A stretch of DNA of 9,855 bases from Candidatus Sifarchaeum subterraneum (GTDB lineage Archaea; Asgardarchaeota; Sifarchaeia; Sifarchaeales; Sifarchaeaceae): positions 1-9,855 of the forward strand of contig JAECRX010000215.1 in assembly GCA_016292335.1 (NCBI GenBank). The letters are read 5' to 3'. Positions 6,013-9,855 of the stretch are shown one piece after another (the stretch's first letter is position 1; the number at the start of each line of letters is the position of its first letter). The notes beneath the pieces were generated by a model. The model was not told the DNA's origin and made no database searches. It worked only from the letters and a program-made list of their open reading frames with translations. The translations under genes were made by a program, and so were the position numbers.

Positions 6013-6810
6013 TCACTTCCAACGGGTTAATATTTCTTCTCTTTGAAAGATACTTTTACTCAGATACAGGAGTCCAACATCTAACAAAATAATTAATGCA
6101 GAAAGAAGTAATAGAGAAATTGGGTTTATAGAGAATATGTTTAGCAACGAAGCTATGAGGATAATAACTAAAGGTAGAACAACGAGACCGCCTATTTGTT
6201 GAGCTGCTCTTAAATCATTAACTTTTGAGGAAACTAGTACATTAAGTTCAATGCTCATGATTGAAATAGCAGGAGCGAATAAAAACAAGACAATTAATAA
6301 TTCAATATTCGGGAAGAATAACCGATTAAAAATTGGAAATGTTAACCAATCAACAAGAACAACTAATACACAACTTGACATATATGTAACCAGCATAGTT
6401 GGCAGAAATACCGCTAGACTTTTACCTAAAAGAACTTCTGTGTCGGTTGTGGGGGTCGCTAGTAGTGGTTCCATACTTTTGTTTAATTTTTCTCCCACGA
6501 AACTATATGACGCGATAAAAGTAGGTATAATCCCGGGTACCATCGAAAAAAGTATAAGCATTAAGTTTGCTAAGTATGTAATCAGTATCTGTTGAGGTGT
6601 CATGGTTTCAGCATTTGGGACCATACCGGTGATTGCTTCGAGGTCACTCGTATCAGTATTCTCCACTGCCAGAGCAGAACCTATAAAAACTATTGGGTAA
6701 ATAATAGCAAAAAGAAGAGGCATTAAAATCAGGGTAGTCATGATATATTTATTTTTTTTAATTTCCTCGAAATCTTTCATAGCAATGATCCACGCTTTTG
6801 AAAATTTCAA
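6013..6810 (-). CDS. ABC-2 type transporter permease
   Basis: Membrane subunit of an ABC exporter, 265 residues. About six hydrophobic segments are visible, near residues 24-50, 75-105, 132-158, 168-192, 203-225 and 228-252. Between the second and third lies GEKLNKSMEPLLATPTT (107-123) followed by EVLLGKSL, the cytoplasmic coupling motif shared by NatB and ABC-2 permeases. A hydrophilic outer loop with acidic residues lies after the first segment. The start is TTG 6810: GGAGG at 6823-6819 is 8 bases upstream, and the stop of the ATPase gene is only 3 bases away, so the two are translationally coupled. The protein ends with a charged tail. One permease gene with one ATPase implies a homodimer of each. 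The substrate cannot be told; sodium, drugs, lipids or peptides are all known for this family. Confidence 0.92.
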   Translation of the reverse strand: MKFSKAWIIAMKDFEEIKKNKYIMTTLILMPLLFAIIYPIVFIGSALAVENTDTSDLEAITGMVPNAETMTPQQILITYLANLMLILFSMVPGIIPTFIASYSFVGEKLNKSMEPLLATPTTDTEVLLGKSLAVFLPTMLVTYMSSCVLVVLVDWLTFPIFNRLFFPNIELLIVLFLFAPAISIMSIELNVLVSSKVNDLRAAQQIGGLVVLPLVIILIASLLNIFSINPISLLLLSALIILLDVGLLYLSKSIFQREEILTRWK

Positions 6811-6813
6811 GAT

Positions 6814-7734
6814 CTAAGCCTCCTTTATAAGCTTTAAATACACGTCTTCAAGAGAAGGACGCACCTCAGTGACAAACACAATCTTTCCACCTGCTTTTAT
6901 AATCGCCTCGATAATGGATGGATTTTCTTTTTCTGGGTCATCTACCTCAAGAATCAGTTTATTATCCATTGTTTGAAAAGATTTTACGGAATCTAATTGC
7001 TTGACAGTCTTCAAAATAGTATCATTTAAATTATGTAACTGTATAGCTGTCTTTCTACTCCATAAACCTTTTTTTAGATCTTCAGGAGAAGCAATTCTAA
7101 TTAATTTTGTCTTAATTAGTCCAATTCGATCACAAATTTTATCTGCCTCATCAAGATTGTGCGTATTAAGAAATATAGTCCTTTTTTCCTTTTTCAACTC
7201 AAGTATGAAGTTTCTGACCATTTGGGCAGCTTCTGGATCAAGTCCTGCAGTAGGTTCATCGAGGAAAATAATTTCAGGATCATGAATGAGGGCTCTCGCG
7301 AGTGCAATTTTTTGTTTCATACCCTTCGAAAAAGTCCCGGCGATTTGATCCTTTCTTTCCCATAACCCCAACATACGAAGGAAATGTTCTATATTTTCCT
7401 TTCTTCTTGTTTCGGGCATTTCATATAGTTTTCCATAAAAGTCTAAGTTTCGATAGGCACTTAATCTTTCGTATAAACCTGCATTCTCAGGAAGTAATCC
7501 AACCATTTTTCTTATCTTCAATGAATCTTCTGGTTTTCCAACTTGATAGTCACCAATGAACGCATTACCTGCTGTAATTGAAATCAGGCAGCATAACACC
7601 CGAACTGTGGTTGTTTTTCCAGCACCGTTGGGACCTAGAAAACCAAATATTTCACCACTTTTTATTTTCATTGTCAAGTTATCTACTGCAACAATTTCTC
7701 CATAATGTCTAGTCAGTCCCTCTGTAACTATCAC
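6814..7734 (-). CDS. ABC transporter ATP-binding protein (CcmA/NatA type)
   Basis: Energy-coupling ATPase of the exporter whose permease follows 3 bases downstream. It has 306 residues from GTG 7734, preferred because AAAGGTG lies 8 bases before it and the protein then begins with the usual IVTEGLTRHYG. An open frame continues 36 codons upstream to TTG 7842, but that stretch is basic and lacks family likeness. Motifs: Walker A GPNGAGKTT (34-42), the PENAGLYERLSA region in the Q-loop place (82-93), signature FSKGMKQ (135-141, in place of the common LSGGQ), Walker B IIFLDEP (155-161), D-loop AGLD, and the switch histidine in NTHNLDEAD (H192). The roughly 90 residues after the ATPase core match the C-terminal extension common in this subfamily. 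It should be an active ATPase at the inner face of the membrane. Its promoter lies within 7735-8123. Confidence 0.95.
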   Translation of the reverse strand: MIVTEGLTRHYGEIVAVDNLTMKIKSGEIFGFLGPNGAGKTTTVRVLCCLISITAGNAFIGDYQVGKPEDSLKIRKMVGLLPENAGLYERLSAYRNLDFYGKLYEMPETRRKENIEHFLRMLGLWERKDQIAGTFSKGMKQKIALARALIHDPEIIFLDEPTAGLDPEAAQMVRNFILELKKEKRTIFLNTHNLDEADKICDRIGLIKTKLIRIASPEDLKKGLWSRKTAIQLHNLNDTILKTVKQLDSVKSFQTMDNKLILEVDDPEKENPSIIEAIIKAGGKIVFVTEVRPSLEDVYLKLIKEA

Positions 7735-8123
7735 ATTAAATACACCTTTCGGTAAGTAATAGTTTGAAATATTTCTTACACGTTGATGCTTTTGCGTATG
7801 AGAGGATTGTGATTTTTCGTGTTTTATTAATCTTCTTTTCAAGACAAAAGTTTAAATTTCTATTAATTGTTTCCGGCAAAAATAGGAAAGGACATAAGTA
7901 GTTAGCTGTTTTGCATCATTCATTAAATAAATACTAACTTTTCATGTCCTAAAAGTTTCATGTTTGATGGTTCGGGGTGGCGTATTCTCTACTGATTTTT
8001 TCGTTTCTGGATTTTAAGGTTGCATCAATAGCATTCTCGACTTCTTTAGACGATTAAAAATCACTATTCTTGTCCTTGTGAAATTAAAGCTAAAGCAAAA
8101 TTTTTGGCATATTAAAAAGTATA
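7735..8123. other. Non-coding stretch upstream of the ABC operon
   Basis: This 389-base gap follows the phosphotransferase gene and precedes the ABC operon, both on the minus strand. From right to left, a TACTTTTTAAT run just after the stop at 8124 may end the phosphotransferase transcript. A GC-richer patch (7970-7982) and the long inverted repeat 7889-7950 follow. AATTTAAAC near 7850-7858 on the minus strand is one possible TATA box for the ABC operon. The last 108 bases form an open frame continuous with the ATPase but probably act as leader. I see no gene here. Confidence 0.6.
7889..7950. repeat. Long imperfect inverted repeat upstream of the ABC operon
   Basis: The left arm AGGACATAAGTAGTTAG (7889-7905) and right arm CTAACTTTTCATGTCCT (7934-7950) match at 14 of 17 positions when one is inverted. 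The outer 7 and inner 6 pairs are perfect, and the loop is 28 bases of AT-rich DNA. It lies about 155 bases before the ATPase start. It could be a hairpin at the end of the upstream transcript, a regulator site or the remnant of a small mobile element. No flanking target duplication is obvious. Confidence 0.5.
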
Positions 8124-9248
8124 TTAGCGGAGGTATGAATCGACCGCCTTTGGATCAAATTCATCAGTGCTAAGAACATTGTTTACAAAATTTAAAATTT
8201 TTCTTCTTTTTTCTAGCTCAAGATCTGGGTAGTACAGTGGATGGATTACTACAAACCCACGGAAAGCGAAAAACGGTGCCAATACTTTTAAAATTTCATC
8301 GTCACCTGTTTTCGCCAAATATTGTTCGTAAAATCCTTCAAAAAGCTCTCTAAATGGAGTGATGTATTCTCCGGTTACTAGTAGTGGTATGAATATATAG
8401 TTTATCGTGAGACACGTAACATCATCGGCTGGATCTCCCCACTCGTTCCTCGATCGGTCAAGTATAACGAAAGATGCCGGATCATCTTCTTTTAAATACT
8501 GAATATTCCAAGGATGTGGGTCTCCATGCATTCTTGCTAGCCGATTATGCTTATATTTTAGTTTCCATCTCCATTCTACACATTTTTTCTCAATTGACGC
8601 CATTTCCTCGATGTCTGTAAATTCCAATTTATCTGGATGTGGATAGGTATCCAACACGCCCATCAACAGTTCTCCATGGCCTATTAGATCGCGTAAATGT
8701 CTCATGTAAATGTTTTTGGCTACAGTATCTGGTAGAACCTCTTTCGCTTTAAGAGAATGCAAATCAACCAAATAATCGATCAGGAAATTAGCCCTTTCTT
8801 TGTCTAATTTAGTTAAGCTACCTCTATTGCCGAGTTCAAAAAGAAAATCCGCATAAACTTTCCCCGATATAAATTCAGTGAATTGTACAAACTCGCTACA
8901 ATCTCCGAGCGAAACTAATTTGCCATCCTTTCTTATTCCTGCTACATCCACACTTCTTCCGGATTTATCGACTTTATTTGTTGCATTGTGGCTAAAGATC
9001 AAAAATCCTGCTCGATCACTGACGTAATCATGGCCCCATCCCGTGTCACCTCTTACAATGCGCATGACCAATTTTTTTTCTTCGCCTTCTTTTTCAAAAT
9101 CAACTGAACATCCGACTGCGTGAAACCCAGTTCCCAGCTGTGTGATATTTTTCAACTTTATCTTCGTGTCATATATTTCACTGAGGTATTTTTCTATTTC
9201 ATTGTTGTTTATATCAATAAAAAAGTCCTCAATCTGGATTTTTACCAT
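8124..9248 (-). CDS. APH-family (aminoglycoside phosphotransferase-like) small-molecule kinase
   Basis: A protein-kinase-fold enzyme of 374 residues that transfers phosphate from ATP to a small molecule. ATG 9248 is chosen because GGGAG lies 6 bases before it; the open frame extends 26 codons farther but looks non-coding. Visible parts: a glycine loop LGTGFHAVG (38-46), the VMRIVRGD strand (61-68) where arginine seems to stand in place of the usual ATP-binding lysine, the catalytic Brenner motif MHGDPHPWNI (240-249; D243, N248), the metal-binding aspartate in ILDRS (D264), and WGDPADDV (270-277). The C-terminal third is helical and aromatic. True aminoglycoside resistance is unlikely to be its role here; archaeal and bacterial relatives of this broad family act on varied alcohols. 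It stands alone between two long non-coding gaps. Family membership is firm and the substrate is unknown. Confidence 0.88.
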   Translation of the reverse strand: MVKIQIEDFFIDINNNEIEKYLSEIYDTKIKLKNITQLGTGFHAVGCSVDFEKEGEEKKLVMRIVRGDTGWGHDYVSDRAGFLIFSHNATNKVDKSGRSVDVAGIRKDGKLVSLGDCSEFVQFTEFISGKVYADFLFELGNRGSLTKLDKERANFLIDYLVDLHSLKAKEVLPDTVAKNIYMRHLRDLIGHGELLMGVLDTYPHPDKLEFTDIEEMASIEKKCVEWRWKLKYKHNRLARMHGDPHPWNIQYLKEDDPASFVILDRSRNEWGDPADDVTCLTINYIFIPLLVTGEYITPFRELFEGFYEQYLAKTGDDEILKVLAPFFAFRGFVVIHPLYYPDLELEKRRKILNFVNNVLSTDEFDPKAVDSYLR

Positions 9249-9637
9249 TTTAAGCTCCCTTCTAGGTTTAAATTGATTTTTTTTATGAGTAATAAAAGGG
9301 TTATTTTGTAGAAGTATTTTACACACTATGGGTAACTCATTTTTTTGCTAAAAATCTTTTTTATCTAGGGTTAACTTTTCTTCAAATGTTCATAATAAAA
9401 GGAATGAAAGAACAGTCTATATAATGATATTACGAGAAGAAACACATCTGGACGGTGTGATGAAGCTAGATTTTTCTCCAAGATATCTAACTCCGTTTCT
9501 TCAGTTATATAATGTCGAAAAGTGGTTTTCACATATGAAAATTTGCAACCCCTCCGCTCTACACATTGTTTTCCATTCATGGGTAAACTCGAATATACTG
9601 ATAAAAGTGTGCCAAAAAAGTTTGTGAAAAATTAGAA
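9249..9637. other. AT-rich stretch with no credible gene, left flank of the mobile element
   Basis: About 390 bases between the phosphotransferase start and the omega-RNA-like hairpin. The first 120 bases should contain the phosphotransferase promoter, but several T/A runs make the TATA box ambiguous. CTATATAATG near 9418-9425 on the plus strand looks like a TATA box. The short open frames on both strands (about 67 codons) lack family likeness and convincing ribosome sites. If the hairpin at 9651 belongs to an omega-RNA, part of its scaffold would lie in the right half of this stretch. I see no TnpB C-terminal zinc-finger or catalytic remnant. Confidence 0.5.
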
Positions 9638-9706
9638 CGGATTTGAGCAAGGAACCCCACGCATTTTAAGCGTGGGATGAATTGCGTGTGTGCAGCACCA
9701 AATCCG
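9638..9706. repeat. 8-bp inverted repeat enclosing the omega-RNA-like hairpin
   Basis: CGGATTTG (9638-9645) and CAAATCCG (9699-9706) are perfect inverted copies. They flank the inner stem at 9656-9676, so the whole block could fold as a long stem with a hairpin inside. It may be part of the element's end structure or of the RNA scaffold. A chance pairing of 8 bases over this distance cannot be excluded. Confidence 0.4.
9651..9685 (+). ncRNA. Omega-RNA-like / IS605-type end hairpin
   Basis: GGAACCCCACGC, loop ATTTTAA, then GCGTGGGATGAATTG, with a perfect 7-bp stem (9656-9662 with 9670-9676). The CCCACGC...GCGTGGG-ATGAATTG form is the well-known hairpin at the 3' (right) end of many IS605/IS1341-type tnpB genes, where it forms the end of the omega-RNA next to the guide. 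Its orientation matches the plus strand, the same as tnpB. However, it lies 85 bases upstream of this tnpB start rather than after its stop. Either it is the right end of an earlier element or this element uses a similar left-end hairpin. Confidence 0.6.
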
Positions 9707-9711
9707 GTGAC

Positions 9712-9721
9712 TTTATATATA
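9712..9721 (+). promoter_or_regulatory. TATA box of tnpB
   Basis: TTTATATATA is a close match to the archaeal TATA consensus. It lies about 40-50 bases before the tnpB ATG, which predicts a leader of roughly 20 bases. A weak ribosome site, AAAGGT, lies at 9748-9753, 7 bases before the start. Confidence 0.55.
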
Positions 9722-9760
9722 GTGCTCTCATATACCTTGAAGAACCGAAAGGTAGATGAC

Positions 9761-9855
9761 ATGGCACTGCGAAATTATAAATTCAGAATATACCCAACTA
9801 AAAACCAAACTCGTAGATTGAATAATCACCTTAATTTATGCTGTGAATTATACAA
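9761..9855 (+). CDS. tnpB: TnpB (OrfB) RNA-guided nuclease of an IS605/IS1341-type element, N-terminus only
   Basis: Only 31 codons lie in the window. The beginning MALRNYKFRIYPTKNQ, followed by TRRLNNHLNLCCELY, is the characteristic N-terminal strand and helix-turn-helix of TnpB: KFRIYPT, then Q and a leucine-rich helix with C-E-LY. Proteins of this family are RNA-guided DNA nucleases that act with an omega-RNA made from the element's end. They help keep the transposon in the genome; they are not the transposase itself. It is the only plus-strand gene in the window and has its own TATA box and weak ribosome site. No tnpA transposase is visible upstream, which fits an IS1341-type element with tnpB alone, unless tnpA is to the right. 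The catalytic RuvC residues and zinc finger are outside, so whether it is intact cannot be judged. Confidence 0.9.
   Translation, partial: MALRNYKFRIYPTKNQTRRLNNHLNLCCELY

Noticed and set aside
7735..7842. A 36-residue N-terminal extension of the ABC ATPase from TTG 7842.
   Set aside because: ATPases of this type begin right at the segment coded from GTG 7734, which has AAAGGTG 8 bases upstream.
9371..9762. Three overlapping short open frames (61-69 codons) on both strands.
   Set aside because: They lack convincing ribosome sites and family likeness, overlap each other and the omega-RNA hairpin, and are of a length expected by chance in this DNA.
1..9855. CRISPR array, tRNA or rRNA genes.
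   Set aside because: I found no regularly spaced repeats, no tRNA-like T-loop and acceptor pairing, and no rRNA-like sequence on either strand.

Overview
The window is AT-rich DNA that looks archaeal. It carries a soluble HdrABC heterodisulfide reductase cluster with FwdF-type polyferredoxin genes, Shine-Dalgarno sequences in front of most genes, TTG and GTG as well as ATG starts, a TATA-like box and a TnpB gene of IS605/IS1341 type. The lineage cannot be fixed from sequence alone. An anaerobic archaeon with Wood-Ljungdahl or heterodisulfide chemistry (Asgard, Bathyarchaeia or a methanogen relative) is the best guess.

Nearly everything is on the minus strand. Read in the direction of transcription, positions 3962 to 1 hold a tight operon: hdrC, hdrB, a 277-residue polyferredoxin, a two-cluster ferredoxin and hdrA, which runs off the left edge. 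The gaps are 2 to 44 bases. Together these form a cytosolic electron-transfer chain: HdrB carries the disulfide-reducing noncubane clusters, HdrC wires them to the flavin subunit HdrA, and the two ferredoxin genes probably link HdrA to another redox enzyme encoded outside the window. A perfect 7-bp inverted repeat (4016-4034) lies just upstream of the likely hdrC promoter.

Positions 4040-4281 are gene-poor but contain a GC-richer, foldable island with a terminator-like end on the plus strand, plus several short palindromes. Next, on the minus strand, come an RNase HIII-like ribonuclease (4282-5127), a terminator-like hairpin (5233-5268) and a solo B3/B4 tRNA-synthetase-type domain protein (5286-5945). 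An ABC-2 exporter pair follows (permease 6013-6810, ATPase 6814-7734). Then comes a 389-base non-coding stretch with a long imperfect inverted repeat, and an APH-family phosphotransferase of unknown substrate (8124-9248).

The right end (9249-9855) is a mobile-element boundary: about 400 bases without a credible gene, then an omega-RNA-like hairpin, an archaeal TATA box and the first 31 codons of a tnpB gene on the plus strand. The hairpin lies upstream of this tnpB rather than at its 3' end, which is the oddest arrangement in the window. No complete novel defence or metabolic system is visible. The points worth a second look are the Hdr-polyferredoxin linkage, the half-lost ferredoxin domain, the candidate small RNA and the misplaced omega-RNA hairpin.
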